Shown piece after piece: positions 1 to 8,630 of a stretch of DNA of 64,000 bases. A model generated the notes under the pieces. It was not told the origin of the DNA. It ran no database searches and saw only the letters and a program-made list of their open reading frames with translations. The translations under genes were made by a program, and so were the position numbers. The DNA is from an uncultured Lachnospiraceae bacterium. GTDB lineage: Bacteria > Bacillota > Clostridia > Lachnospirales > Lachnospiraceae. The stretch covers positions 1 through 64,000 of the forward strand of contig CACXAT010000004.1 in NCBI GenBank assembly GCA_902765725.1, read 5' to 3'. How positions within the stretch are numbered: position 1 is the stretch's first letter; each line of letters begins with the position of its first letter.

Positions 1-1
1 A

Positions 2-766
2 ACGCTCGGCAGAGATAAAACAGAGGTGCTATGCACAATCGGTTCGTCCGATTATTATCTTTGCGTCAGCGCAAAACAGCCGCAGCTTTTAAAGGAGCTC
101 AATACAGCCCAAACAATGCTTGCCGCGGAGGAGCCGAATTACCTCAGTGCGTTGAATTCCAAATACTACTCCGTAAGTGTGATGAGCAGGGCTTTTTCTG
201 CTGCGGAAAAGAATTGGCTTGAAACCCACAACAAGGTTGAGGTGGGATACCTGCTCGACTACCTGCCCTACTGCGACCGTACAAAAGACGGACAGGTGAC
301 GGGTATCGTCAAAGATATACTGCCGAAGATGTTTGAAAGCCTCGGGATAACCGGGGTTGAAATAAGCTATAAGGGCTATGAAAACTACGATGATATGGTT
401 TTAGCCGTCAATAACGGAGATGTCGATATAGCGTTTCCGGTGGGCGGCGATTTGTACTATTCCGAGGCGAGCGGAATTTACCAGACAAACACCGTAGCCT
501 CGTCTCCCACAGAGCTTGTCTACAAGGGAACTCTTAACGAAAACAGCGACGCTGTATTTGCCGTTAACGAAAACAACAGCATGCAGCGGTATTTTGTCAA
601 GGCGGTTCTTCGCGGAGAGGCGGATTTGACTACGCTTAACGGACTTCGCGCGTATGAAATCCTGAAAAACCGAAAGTACAGCGACCTGAGTATGTATCCG
701 CTCGGAATTGACGACGCGCGTTACTTCGGTATAAAAATCGGCAACGAGGGGCTGCTGAAGCTTCTG
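2..766 (+). CDS. Tandem periplasmic solute-binding (SBP_bac_3-like) sensor fragment, 5' truncated and joined to ClpX
   Basis: The reading frame is open from the window edge, so the first methionine or GTG is not a real start. About 75 residues look like the end of one bacterial extracellular solute-binding family 3 domain (QPQLLKELNTAQ, then LSALNSKYYS). A second such domain follows after a linker: VEVGYLLDYLPYCD, GQVTGIVKDILPKM, NNGDVDIAFPVGGD and ARYFGIKIGNEGLL. Tandem domains of this kind usually form the extracytoplasmic part of hybrid histidine kinases or GGDEF proteins. At 752-772 the protein changes in mid-domain into ClpX through the shared string LLKLLEG. Base composition is visibly more AT-rich than downstream. 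The natural continuation (transmembrane and output domains) is absent. I read it as a fragment from another locus or another organism. Confidence 0.75.
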
Positions 767-1405
767 GAAGGATCCGAGATCGAGGTTCCGGTCGGTGCTA
801 CCAGCAAGAACGCGATGGTGCCGATGACCACACTGAATACGAAGAATATACTGTTCATCTGCGGCGGAGCATTTCCGGGACTGGAAGAGATCATCAAAGA
901 GCGGCTTACCAGGTCGTCCCTGATGGGGTTCGGATCTTCCCTGAAGGATGAGTATGACGATGATCCGGACATCCTGACAAGGGTCAAGACGGAGGATCTT
1001 CGAAAGTATGGGATGATCCCCGAATTTGTGGGCAGACTTCCCATGATCTTTGCGCTGAGGAAGCTGGACCGGGATATGCTGGTCCGGATCCTGAAGGAGC
1101 CGAAGAACGCGATCCTCAAACAGTACCAGAAGCTGCTGGAGCTGGATGAGGTGAAGCTTGATTTTGATGACAGTGCGCTGGAAGCGATCGCGGAGCAGGC
1201 ACTGGAGAGAGATACCGGAGCCAGGGCGCTTCGGTCCGTCATCGAGGAGTTCATGCTGGACATCATGTATGAGATCCCCAAGGACGATAACATCGGCCAG
1301 GTTCTGATAACCAGGGCGTACATAGAAAAAACAGGCGGACCGGTGATCACCCTGAGGGGCGCGCAGACTCCTCTGCTGGCAGATCACGGCCGGTCGGAAG
1401 AATAA
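749..1405 (+). CDS. clpX: ATP-dependent Clp protease ATP-binding subunit ClpX, C-terminal half only
   Basis: ClpX is the AAA+ unfoldase that feeds substrates to ClpP. What is present starts late in the large AAA+ domain: LLKLLEG, then NTKNILFICGGAFPGLE, then IPEFVGRLPMIFALRKLD with the sensor/arginine-finger region. The whole C-terminal small domain follows (EPKNAILKQYQKLLELD, and sensor 2 GARALRSVIEEFMLDIMYE). The zinc-binding N domain, Walker A and Walker B are missing, roughly half of the normal ~420-residue protein. The stretch between LLEG and NTKNILF (EVPVGATSKNAMVPMTTL) differs from the usual GGRKHP-type segment, so this may be a divergent clostridial ClpX. It lies 53 bp upstream of rpoD. 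The frame has no start of its own and is continuous with the preceding sensor fragment, which suggests misassembly rather than a natural fusion. Confidence 0.85.
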   Translation, partial: GLLKLLEGSEIEVPVGATSKNAMVPMTTLNTKNILFICGGAFPGLEEIIKERLTRSSLMGFGSSLKDEYDDDPDILTRVKTEDLRKYGMIPEFVGRLPMIFALRKLDRDMLVRILKEPKNAILKQYQKLLELDEVKLDFDDSALEAIAEQALERDTGARALRSVIEEFMLDIMYEIPKDDNIGQVLITRAYIEKTGGPVITLRGAQTPLLADHGRSEE

Positions 1406-1458
1406 CACAGTAGATACAGATCTGGGCGGCAAGGCCCGGGAGGGAGCGGTAGCTGTAT

Positions 1459-2649
1459 ATGAGTGAAAACGCACAGGCGCAGTTTGTGCAGGCTCTGCAT
1501 GATATTGTTAACAAGGCAAGGCGCAACAAAGACACCATTGGGATGGATGAGATCTCCAGAGCATTTGAAGGAATGGACCTTCCGGTCGAGCAGATGGAGG
1601 AGATCTATGAGCATATCCGCAGTCAGAACATCATCGTCACCCAGGGCAAGGGGCCCGATGAGGGCTTTGACGGTGAAGATGTCCCGGAGGAGACCGACGA
1701 TATCCTGATCGATGTCGATACGGATGATGACGACCTTCTGGATGATGATGAAGACCTGGAGAATCTCGATGATGTGGAAGAGGTCCGCATCGAGGAGACC
1801 TCGGAGGTCCTGGAGGGTGTATCCACCGAAGACCCGGTCCGCATGTATCTGAAGGAGATCGGCAACGTCCCGCTGCTGACCTCTGAGCAGGAGGTAGATC
1901 TTGCCAGACGTGTGGAGGAGGGCGATCCGGAGGCCAAGAAGGCGCTGACAGAGGCGAACCTTCGTCTTGTCGTATCCATCGCCAAGAAATATGTCGGACG
2001 CGGCATGCCGTTCCTGGATCTGATCCAGGAGGGCAACATGGGCCTGATGAAGGCCGTCGACAAGTTCGACTATACCAAAGGATATAAGTTCTCGACCTAC
2101 GCGACCTGGTGGATCCGCCAGGCCATCACCCGCGGCATCGCGGATACCGGAAGAACCATCCGTGTCCCGGTCCATATGGTGGAGACCATCAATAAGACAC
2201 TGCGCATGACCAGGCAGCTGCTCCAGGAACTCGGGCGTGAGCCCACCCCGGAGGAGGTGGCGGAGAAGCTGGGAGTGCCGGCGTCCAGAGTGCGCGAGGT
2301 CCTGAAGATCTCCAGAGATCCGGTATCCCTGGATACCCCCATCGGTGAGGAGGATGATTCCCACCTCGGGGACTTCATCGAGGACGATACCGCACTGTCT
2401 CCGGCGGACAGCGCAACATTCTCCATGCTGAAGGAAGAGCTGTCCAACGCGCTGGAATCCCTCACGGAGAGAGAGCGCCAGGTCGTCAAGCTCAGGTTCG
2501 GCCTGGAGGACGGCAGGGCCAGGACCCTGGAGGAGGTCGGCAAGGAGTTCAACGTTACCAGAGAGCGTATCCGCCAGATCGAGGCGAAGGCTCTGAGGAA
2601 GCTGAGACATCCCAGCCGCTCCAAGCGCCTGAAGGACTTCCTCACGTGA
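1459..2649 (+). CDS. rpoD: RNA polymerase primary sigma factor RpoD/SigA
   Basis: The housekeeping sigma-70 directs RNA polymerase to -35/-10 promoters. The 396 residues contain region 1.1 (~1-55), a very acidic linker (~65-110, many Asp/Glu), region 1.2/2 ([16 protein letters not shown], then [33 protein letters not shown] and the -10 recognition helix), region 3 (~245-310) and region 4 ending in the helix-turn-helix [18 protein letters not shown]. Length and domain order are normal for Firmicutes SigA. The ATG at 1459 has a purine-rich GGGAGGGAG about 10 nt upstream. Its stop overlaps the GTG of folC. The usual upstream neighbour dnaG is not seen; clpX sits there instead. Confidence 0.97.
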   Translation: MSENAQAQFVQALHDIVNKARRNKDTIGMDEISRAFEGMDLPVEQMEEIYEHIRSQNIIVTQGKGPDEGFDGEDVPEETDDILIDVDTDDDDLLDDDEDLENLDDVEEVRIEETSEVLEGVSTEDPVRMYLKEIGNVPLLTSEQEVDLARRVEEGDPEAKKALTEANLRLVVSIAKKYVGRGMPFLDLIQEGNMGLMKAVDKFDYTKGYKFSTYATWWIRQAITRGIADTGRTIRVPVHMVETINKTLRMTRQLLQELGREPTPEEVAEKLGVPASRVREVLKISRDPVSLDTPIGEEDDSHLGDFIEDDTALSPADSATFSMLKEELSNALESLTERERQVVKLRFGLEDGRARTLEEVGKEFNVTRERIRQIEAKALRKLRHPSRSKRLKDFLT

Positions 2650-3971
2650 ATACCTTCAGTTATGAACAGGCGGTGGCCTATATCTCAGATATCCCGCGGT
2701 TCACCAGGAAAAATGAAGCCGGCAACACCATAGAGCTTCTGCGAAGGCTCTCTCACCCGGAGCGGTCCTTCAGGGTGATCCACGTTGCCGGGACCAATGG
2801 AAAAGGGAGCGTCTGCGCGTTCCTGGAATCCATATTCAGAAGGGCCGGATACAGGACGGGGCTGTTCACATCGCCCCATCTTGTGAAGATCAATGAGAGA
2901 TTTCAGACCTGCGCCGGGATGTGCACCGACGAGGAGTTCCTGGATGCCTTCAACCATGTGATGAAGGCAGTGGAAGAGATGGTGGCAGACGGATATGCCC
3001 ATCCCACTTATTTCGAATTCCTGTTCGCTGCGGGCATGTGGTATTTCCGGGAGCAGAAGATCGAGATTCTTCTGTGCGAGACCGGACTTGGCGGGCGCCT
3101 GGACGCGACCAATACCATAGAGAAGCCGCTCCTGTCCGTGATCACATCGATCAGCTTCGATCATATGGAGTACCTCGGCGATACGATCCCGAAGATCGCC
3201 TCTGAGAAGGCAGGGATCATCAAACCGGGGGTTCCGGTGGTTTACGACGCGTCGAATCCGGAAGCAGCCCGGGTGATCCGCGACAGGGCGAAGCTCCTGG
3301 GAAGCGAGGCCATTGCCTGGCATCCGGAGATGAGCACCGTCACAGGGTACACCGGCAGCAGCGTGTCCTTCAGCCTGAAGGCCGGAGGCTATGACGAAGT
3401 GCAGGTGTGTGTTCCCTTCGCGGCCGAGTATCAGGTGGCGAACGCGTCGCTGGCCATGCTTGCGGCAGATGCCGCGGGGCATCTGGAGGATCCTCTGCTG
3501 AAGGCGCGCCCGCTGACCCTTCCCTGCATTCTTGAAGGGATCGAGAAGACACACTGGAGCGGCCGCATGGAAGAGGTCCTGAAGGACGTGATCCTGGACG
3601 GGGCCCACAATGAAGATGGCATCTTCCAGTTTTTAAAGACGGCTGAGAGGATCGCCGCCAGCCGCAGGGTATCGCTTCTGTTCTCTGCAGTCTCGGACAA
3701 GAACTGGAGAGAGATGATCGGCAGGATCTGCGCGGGAGTTCATTTTCAGTCAGTCACCGTAACCTCTGTCGGGGGAAGCCGGCAGATCGGGGTGCAGGAG
3801 CTGGCCGGGGAGTTCAGGCTGCATGCTTCCTGCCCTGTATATGCCCTGGAGGACGCGGGATCTGCCTTCCGGCACGCAAGGAGCGTGCAGGGGGACAGTG
3901 TACTGCTGTGCTGCGGCTCCCTGTATCTTGCGGGGGCTGTGAAGGAGGAGATAGAGAATGCTGAATTATGA
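2646..3971 (+). CDS. folC: Folylpolyglutamate synthase / dihydrofolate synthase (Mur ligase family)
   Basis: Adds glutamate to (dihydro)folate with ATP in the cytosol. The ATP loop [18 protein letters not shown] lies at residues ~45-62, followed by [17 protein letters not shown] and the Mur-ligase motif [12 protein letters not shown] near residue 150. Then come [11 protein letters not shown] and the C-terminal domain with DGAHNEDGI. At 441 residues the length is normal. The GTG start overlaps the rpoD stop (GTGA), implying translational coupling. A small gene starts inside its 3' end. Confidence 0.93.
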   Translation: MNTFSYEQAVAYISDIPRFTRKNEAGNTIELLRRLSHPERSFRVIHVAGTNGKGSVCAFLESIFRRAGYRTGLFTSPHLVKINERFQTCAGMCTDEEFLDAFNHVMKAVEEMVADGYAHPTYFEFLFAAGMWYFREQKIEILLCETGLGGRLDATNTIEKPLLSVITSISFDHMEYLGDTIPKIASEKAGIIKPGVPVVYDASNPEAARVIRDRAKLLGSEAIAWHPEMSTVTGYTGSSVSFSLKAGGYDEVQVCVPFAAEYQVANASLAMLAADAAGHLEDPLLKARPLTLPCILEGIEKTHWSGRMEEVLKDVILDGAHNEDGIFQFLKTAERIAASRRVSLLFSAVSDKNWREMIGRICAGVHFQSVTVTSVGGSRQIGVQELAGEFRLHASCPVYALEDAGSAFRHARSVQGDSVLLCCGSLYLAGAVKEEIENAEL

Positions 3972-4110
3972 GGAAGAACTGAAGAAGTTCCATCCGAGCA
4001 TGGATGTAAATGAGGCTGAGGATGCGATCTACAGCCGCGACCTGACAGATGTGACGGATATTCTCAAGGAGATGATGCGCGACGAGAAGGAGCGCAAGGC
4101 GAAGAAGTGA
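3958..4110 (+). CDS. Small hypothetical protein (50 aa), translationally coupled to folC
   Basis: The ORF overlaps the last 14 nt of folC and has a good GAAGGAGGAG site 8 nt before its ATG. The peptide is highly charged: it begins [17 protein letters not shown] and ends RDEKERKAKK. It has no signal peptide, membrane segment or cysteine. The central part (EDAIYSRDLTDVTDILKEMM) looks amphipathic helical. The strong ribosome binding site, the coupling and the tight fit before the next gene (29 nt) support a real gene. No function can be assigned. Confidence 0.7.
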   Translation: MLNYEEELKKFHPSMDVNEAEDAIYSRDLTDVTDILKEMMRDEKERKAKK

Positions 4111-4139
4111 CCGCCGGAGAGTATGAAGGGGACTGACAC

Positions 4140-5837
4140 ATGAAATGTATCTATTGCGGAGCGACAATCGGACCGGAGGAGTACTGCAGGAACTGCGGTG
4201 CTGATCTGACGCTGCCAAGGCGGATCGTCCGTATCTCGAATCTGCTGTATAACAAGGCGCTGGAGAAAGCGCAGGTCAGAGACCTGTCAGGCGCGATCTC
4301 TCTGCTGCAGCGGTCGCTCAAGTTTAATAAGGAGAATACCGACGCGAGGAATCTGCTGGGACTGTGCTATTTCGAGACCGGCGAGGTCGTGAACGCCCTT
4401 GTGGAATGGGTCATCAGCAACAACCTGAACAGCAGGAAGAATCTCGCGGCTGAATATATCAGGAGACTTCAGAGCTCCAAGAACCGGCTGGACCAGTACA
4501 ATACGGCGATCCGCAAGTACAACCAGAGCCTCGCCTACTGCAGACAGGGCAGCGAGGACATGGCTCTGATGCAGCTTCGGAAGGTCGTGAGCCAGAATCC
4601 CAAGTTCGTTCGTGCCTACCAGCTCCTGGCGCTTCTGTACATGCAGAAGGAGCAGTGGGAGAAGGCGAGAGGGCTTCTGAAGAAGTGCTCCAGGATCGAC
4701 AATACGAATACGACCACCCTGCGCTATCTCACCGAGGTGGAAGAGGCGACGGGAAAGATGTCTCTGTTCGGGAGAAAGACCAGGCCGAAGGTGGAGAGGA
4801 GCGGCCCCCTGGAGACAGATACGAAGGAGGAGACCCCGAGAGAGGCGGCGCTTCGGTATGTCAGCGGCAATGACGTGATCATCGCGCCGACCACCTTCCG
4901 CGACAGCTCCACGGTCGCGACCTTTATCAACATCATGCTCGGCATCCTTCTGGGCGCCGCCATCGTATGGTTCCTCACGGTTCCGGCGATCCGGCAGAGC
5001 GCCAATGACAAGGCCAACAAGCAGGTTGCGGATGCCAATACATCTCTTGCGACCGTCACGGCAACGGTGCAGGATCTGCAGGATGAGGTGGATTCCGCCA
5101 ACGCGAATACTGCCACCGCCCAGGCAGAGGCCAAGAGCGCCAATGACAGGGTGGATTCCTACAATGAACTGCTCAATGTCGCGGACCTCTTTGTCAAGGG
5201 AGACCAGACGAAGACCGTCGAGGCCCTCGGACATCTGAACGCGGATGACTTTGACGGAAACGGGAAACAGCTTTTTGATGATCTGACCGCCATGGTAGGC
5301 GACGCGCTGTTCAGCCAGTATTACTCGGCGGGAACCACCGCCTATGTGCAGGGCAATTATCAGGAGGCGGCGACCCAGCTGCAGCTTGCGGTAGACTCGG
5401 ATGAGACCGCGCAGAACAGCCAGTACTACGACGCCCTGTATTATCTGGGCTTTGCGTATCTCAATGCCGGAGATCCGGATAAGGCCAATGAGGTCTTTAC
5501 CACCTTCTCCAACAAGTATCCTGAATCGGCTTCCATCGTGGCGCCCTACATGAACGGCGGCACCGGAGGAGTCGCCCAGGTGGACACCTCAGGCTCCCAG
5601 GGCGCGGCTTCCATGGAGGAAGCGGGCACTACCCAGGGTACGTCGGGAGGCGGAACGGGCAGCAGCTCGACCTATATCGCCTGGACCGATCCCTACACAG
5701 GCCAGGGATATGACATGTACGGCAACCCGGTAGGATCGCCCTCCGGCGGATCTTCCTCCGGCTCTGCGCAGATCGCCTGGACAGACCCGACCACCGGTCA
5801 GGGATACGATATGTACGGCAATCCGGTATATCAGTAA
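4140..5837 (+). CDS. Zinc-ribbon / TPR membrane protein with C-terminal YGN repeats
   Basis: The 565-residue protein begins with a rubredoxin-like zinc ribbon (CIYCGATI, then CRNCGADL). Two or three TPR units follow (~35-200: GAISLLQRSLKFN, LGLCYFETGEVVNALVEW, QLLALLYMQKEQWEKARGLL). One transmembrane helix (~258-283, INIMLGILLGAAIVWFL) leads into a coiled coil of alanine-rich heptads (~290-345). A second TPR pair follows outside the membrane (~390-460: YVQGNYQEAATQLQLA, LGFAYLNAGDPDKA). The tail is Gly/Ser-rich and carries two copies of IAWTD-(P)-TTGQGYDMYGNPV. The topology suggests a cytoplasmic zinc ribbon and TPR tethered to an extracytoplasmic TPR scaffold. The tail resembles those of FtsI and FtsQ in this window, so a role at the envelope or division site is a reasonable guess. 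Function is not established. Confidence 0.75.
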   Translation: MKCIYCGATIGPEEYCRNCGADLTLPRRIVRISNLLYNKALEKAQVRDLSGAISLLQRSLKFNKENTDARNLLGLCYFETGEVVNALVEWVISNNLNSRKNLAAEYIRRLQSSKNRLDQYNTAIRKYNQSLAYCRQGSEDMALMQLRKVVSQNPKFVRAYQLLALLYMQKEQWEKARGLLKKCSRIDNTNTTTLRYLTEVEEATGKMSLFGRKTRPKVERSGPLETDTKEETPREAALRYVSGNDVIIAPTTFRDSSTVATFINIMLGILLGAAIVWFLTVPAIRQSANDKANKQVADANTSLATVTATVQDLQDEVDSANANTATAQAEAKSANDRVDSYNELLNVADLFVKGDQTKTVEALGHLNADDFDGNGKQLFDDLTAMVGDALFSQYYSAGTTAYVQGNYQEAATQLQLAVDSDETAQNSQYYDALYYLGFAYLNAGDPDKANEVFTTFSNKYPESASIVAPYMNGGTGGVAQVDTSGSQGAASMEEAGTTQGTSGGGTGSSSTYIAWTDPYTGQGYDMYGNPVGSPSGGSSSGSAQIAWTDPTTGQGYDMYGNPVYQ

Positions 5838-5869
5838 ATGAGTCAATACAGGTTCCGGTTACAGACGGA

Positions 5870-7846
5870 ATGACAGATATGAACGATTACATGAATGAGA
5901 ATATAGTGACCTTCACGAAGGAAGAGCTCGCTGACGCAGTGAAGGTCCCCCCTGTGGTGGAACAGGATCTTCGCCGCATCATCAGCGACCGGCTGGAGCA
6001 GTGCGGCCTGTACTACAGGTGCTTTTCCAGGATCAAGACGGCCCAGTCCATGGCCCGCAAGTTTGACATGAAGGACCTGAGCGAAGAGCACAAGCTGCAG
6101 GACCTGATCGGCGTCCGCATCAATCTGTATTTTGACGATGATGTGGATATCTGCAGGGACATCATGGCGCAGACCTTCGACGTCATAGAGTGGTCCACCT
6201 CCAAGCGGAGCGAGGATGAATTCAAACCGGCGAAGCTGAACGGAGTGTTCCGCCTGCCCACCTATCTGAAGGAAGAGATCTCTCCCCAGACCTGGAACAT
6301 GTGCATCGACGATACCTTTGAGATCCAGATCAAGACCATGTTCTTCGAGGGCTGGCATGAAGTCGAGCATGACATGAGATACAAGGGAGAGGAGCTGTGG
6401 AGCCATTATCCCGGATTCTCCCGGTATTTCAACTCGATCCTTGCCACGCTGGAGCTGTGCGACAAGTCCATGGTCACGCTGTTTGAGGATCTGGGACACG
6501 CGCTGTATAAGTCCGGCAGATGGAGCGACATGATCAAGAGTCATTTCCGCCTGAAGCTGGGAGAGGCGCAGCTTTATCCCGAGGTGGAACAGATCCTGAA
6601 TGAGGACATGAGCAGATCGGACAATCTGGCGAAACGGATCTTCCGCACGCCCAGACCGATCCTGATCGGCCAGCTGCTCTCCAGGACCCGCCATGTGCCG
6701 ATCAACGTCAATACCATCATCGCCCTTCTCAATGAGAGCATCTTCCATGATGACCGGCTTACTGCGGTGTTCAGGAAGATGGACGTCTTCAATGACGGAA
6801 GAGATGACTCGGAGGCGGAGTCCAGACACTACGAGCTGAGACCCTTCCGCCGGCATACCGTCTTCCAGATGGTGACGCGCATCGACGGAAACCGTATGAA
6901 GACCGATGAGGAGATCACGGAGGATCTTCTGTTCGAGGAGAGCGCGAAGCTGATCTGGCGCTGGCTTCGGATGAAGTACGGAGTTCTCTTCCACAATATG
7001 CCGGAGGAGGTGACGAGCTACCAGGCCTTCCTTCTGGCCTACCATATCGAGGTAAAGTACCGTCCCGAGGATCATGTGATGAAGATGCATGTCCGCCATA
7101 CCGACCCGGAGGCAATCGGACGGATCTGGTATTCGGAGGCGTGCCTTCACGAAGTGAAAGAGGGAGAGGGGACCCGGCAGGAGCAGACCCCGGGGATCTG
7201 GATCCGTATCGTGAACGGATACGCCCAGCCTGACCAGGAGGATTCGGCCACGGTGGAGGAAAAGTCCACGAACTTCTCCTATCCGGGCTTCTATAAGAAT
7301 ATAGTGGATATGATCGGAGTGGTCAGCTCTCTGCCCTGCAGCGGAAGGCGCAGGATCCTGAGGGAAGAGGACGCGGAGAAGGTCGCCCAGGCGATCATGG
7401 ATCCGGAACGCCAGTTCCCGCTGGTCCTTATCATTTCCAAGGATGATGGGAACGGCATGATGGATGAGGACTGGCTGATGCAGTTCCGCGTCTCGGATTT
7501 CACCAGGACCGTGTGGCGCTATGCCCATGTGCTGTGCTGCTATGAGGACGTGGGCCGGCAGATCCTGAAGCTGGCCGGGGACGTACGGTTCTCCAGTGAG
7601 CCGCAGGTTCCGAGATTCTATGTATACTGGCCGGACGGCACCCAGGATGATTACGGTGCGGATGACGTGGAAAACTGCGCATTCGGCAGGCACCTGGAGG
7701 CAAGAGGCGACGCGAGGACCTACGACATCGTATACGGCGGCCAGGCCTTCTATCACAAGATCGTGACAGATCTTCGCGACTGGAATGTGAACGCGAACAT
7801 GTGGAAGGGCTATCAGCTGGATGTGATGACCGGCATTCCTGATTGA
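5870..7846 (+). CDS. RelA/SpoT nucleotidyltransferase-fold protein with large C-terminal extension; substrate motif altered
   Basis: Residues ~40-190 have the alarmone synthetase fold: YYRCFSRIKTAQSMARKF (G-loop region), KLQDLIGVRINLYFDDD (metal-binding Asp) and FEIQIKTMFFEGWHEVEHD (catalytic Glu, then EHDMRYKG). The NGYxSxH element that stacks the acceptor nucleotide in (p)ppGpp synthetases reads NGVFRLP here, so Tyr and His are missing. After a helical region, the C-terminal ~250 residues (FYKNIVDMIGVVSSLP, QFPLVLIISKDDGNG, YAHVLCCYEDVGRQIL, PRFYVYWPDG) form a separate domain that I recognise only vaguely from uncharacterised large proteins. There are no HD, TGS or ACT domains, so this is not a long RSH enzyme. 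The start at 5870 has no convincing Shine-Dalgarno sequence. Candidate roles are a divergent pyrophosphokinase, a toxin/defence enzyme or a pseudoenzyme. Confidence 0.7.
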   Translation: MTDMNDYMNENIVTFTKEELADAVKVPPVVEQDLRRIISDRLEQCGLYYRCFSRIKTAQSMARKFDMKDLSEEHKLQDLIGVRINLYFDDDVDICRDIMAQTFDVIEWSTSKRSEDEFKPAKLNGVFRLPTYLKEEISPQTWNMCIDDTFEIQIKTMFFEGWHEVEHDMRYKGEELWSHYPGFSRYFNSILATLELCDKSMVTLFEDLGHALYKSGRWSDMIKSHFRLKLGEAQLYPEVEQILNEDMSRSDNLAKRIFRTPRPILIGQLLSRTRHVPINVNTIIALLNESIFHDDRLTAVFRKMDVFNDGRDDSEAESRHYELRPFRRHTVFQMVTRIDGNRMKTDEEITEDLLFEESAKLIWRWLRMKYGVLFHNMPEEVTSYQAFLLAYHIEVKYRPEDHVMKMHVRHTDPEAIGRIWYSEACLHEVKEGEGTRQEQTPGIWIRIVNGYAQPDQEDSATVEEKSTNFSYPGFYKNIVDMIGVVSSLPCSGRRRILREEDAEKVAQAIMDPERQFPLVLIISKDDGNGMMDEDWLMQFRVSDFTRTVWRYAHVLCCYEDVGRQILKLAGDVRFSSEPQVPRFYVYWPDGTQDDYGADDVENCAFGRHLEARGDARTYDIVYGGQAFYHKIVTDLRDWNVNANMWKGYQLDVMTGIPD

Positions 7847-7900
7847 TGCAATAAAAATGTAACAAATTGATACAAATTTTTAAAAGTTCGAATCTCAGAG

Positions 7901-7940
7901 TACATCCGGACGCTGTCAGGCGTTCCGGATGTATTTTTTA
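7901..7940 (+). terminator. Rho-independent terminator after the RelA-fold gene
   Basis: The inverted repeat ACATCCGGA / TCCGGATGT is closed by a CG-rich loop region and followed by a T-run (TATTTTTTATT). It separates the upstream operon from the mraZ promoter. Confidence 0.88.
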
Positions 7941-8041
7941 TTGCGCAGATTACAACATCTTGTGCCTGACGCAGACCGGACACTCTATATAAAGCGTTGT
8001 ACAGTTTGCACAAAGAATGAAATCCAAACGGACGTTCTGCC

Positions 8042-8070
8042 TTGCAGATTCCCATGAAATTCGTTAAGAT
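8042..8070 (+). promoter_or_regulatory. Sigma-A type promoter for the dcw cluster
   Basis: TTGCAG at 8042-8047, 17-nt spacer, TAAGAT at 8065-8070. The predicted start (about 8077) is just before the first MraZ box, so repressor bound there would overlap initial transcription. The rest of the 329-nt gap 7847-8175 holds only the terminator, this promoter, the operator and the mraZ ribosome binding site. Confidence 0.65.
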
Positions 8071-8080
8071 AGGCTCATAA

Positions 8081-8125
8081 GTGGCAAAAAGTGGTGAGTT
8101 GTGGGTCATAAGGGAGGAAATGTGG
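8081..8125 (+). promoter_or_regulatory. MraZ operator: 10-bp-phased GTGG boxes
   Basis: GTGG occurs at 8081, 8091 and 8101, exactly one helical turn apart, and again at 8122 about two turns later. Autorepression by MraZ through short direct repeats with ~10-bp phasing upstream of mraZ is established in other bacteria. The position here (after the -10 and ~50 nt before the mraZ start) fits. Confidence 0.82.
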
Positions 8126-8175
8126 TAAATCTCATTTCCTGACGAAGCAACTTCAGAGAGGGAAGTCCGGGCAGA

Positions 8176-8607
8176 ATGTTTTACGGTTCGTATAAAAACA
8201 TATTGGATGCCAAGGGCAGACTGATCGTCCCGAAGCAGTTCCGCGAACAGCTGGGAGCGGAATTCATGATCACAAGGGGACTGGATGGCTGTCTGTTCGC
8301 GTATCCGATGGATGAATGGGCTGACTTCGAGGAAAAGCTGTCAAAACTGCCGCTTACGAATAAGAAAGCCAGGACGGTCGTTCGATTCTTCGCTTCAGGC
8401 GCGACGCTCTGCGAGATGGACAAACAGGGAAGAGTCCTCATCCCGGAGAATTTAAGGGAGTTTGCCGGGATGCAGAAAGAGGTCGTTGTCGAGGGTTCCA
8501 TGAAGAGAGTGGAGCTCTGGAGCAAGGAGAAGTACATCGAGGCGACGTCGGCAGATGACATCGACGAGTCCATAGAAGCTCTCGACGGGCTGGATATCGA
8601 CCTGTAA
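8176..8607 (+). CDS. mraZ: Transcriptional regulator MraZ
   Basis: The 143-residue protein has two tandem SpoVT/AbrB-like MraZ domains: GSYKNILDAKGRLIVPKQFR and, later, CEMDKQGRVLIPENLREFAG. These assemble into a ring that binds direct repeats in front of the dcw operon. GAGAGGGAAG precedes the ATG. It is the first gene of the division cluster and is expected to regulate itself through the GTGG boxes upstream. The protein ends in an acidic tail. Confidence 0.97.
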   Translation: MFYGSYKNILDAKGRLIVPKQFREQLGAEFMITRGLDGCLFAYPMDEWADFEEKLSKLPLTNKKARTVVRFFASGATLCEMDKQGRVLIPENLREFAGMQKEVVVEGSMKRVELWSKEKYIEATSADDIDESIEALDGLDIDL

Positions 8608-8630
8608 GGAGGCCGTAGCCCGAAGAGGCG

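Noticed and set aside
5843-7756. 637-codon open frame on the minus strand opposite the RelA-fold gene
   Set aside because: It is the antisense shadow of a GC-rich gene: no ribosome binding site, no family motifs, and biased His/Arg/Leu composition.
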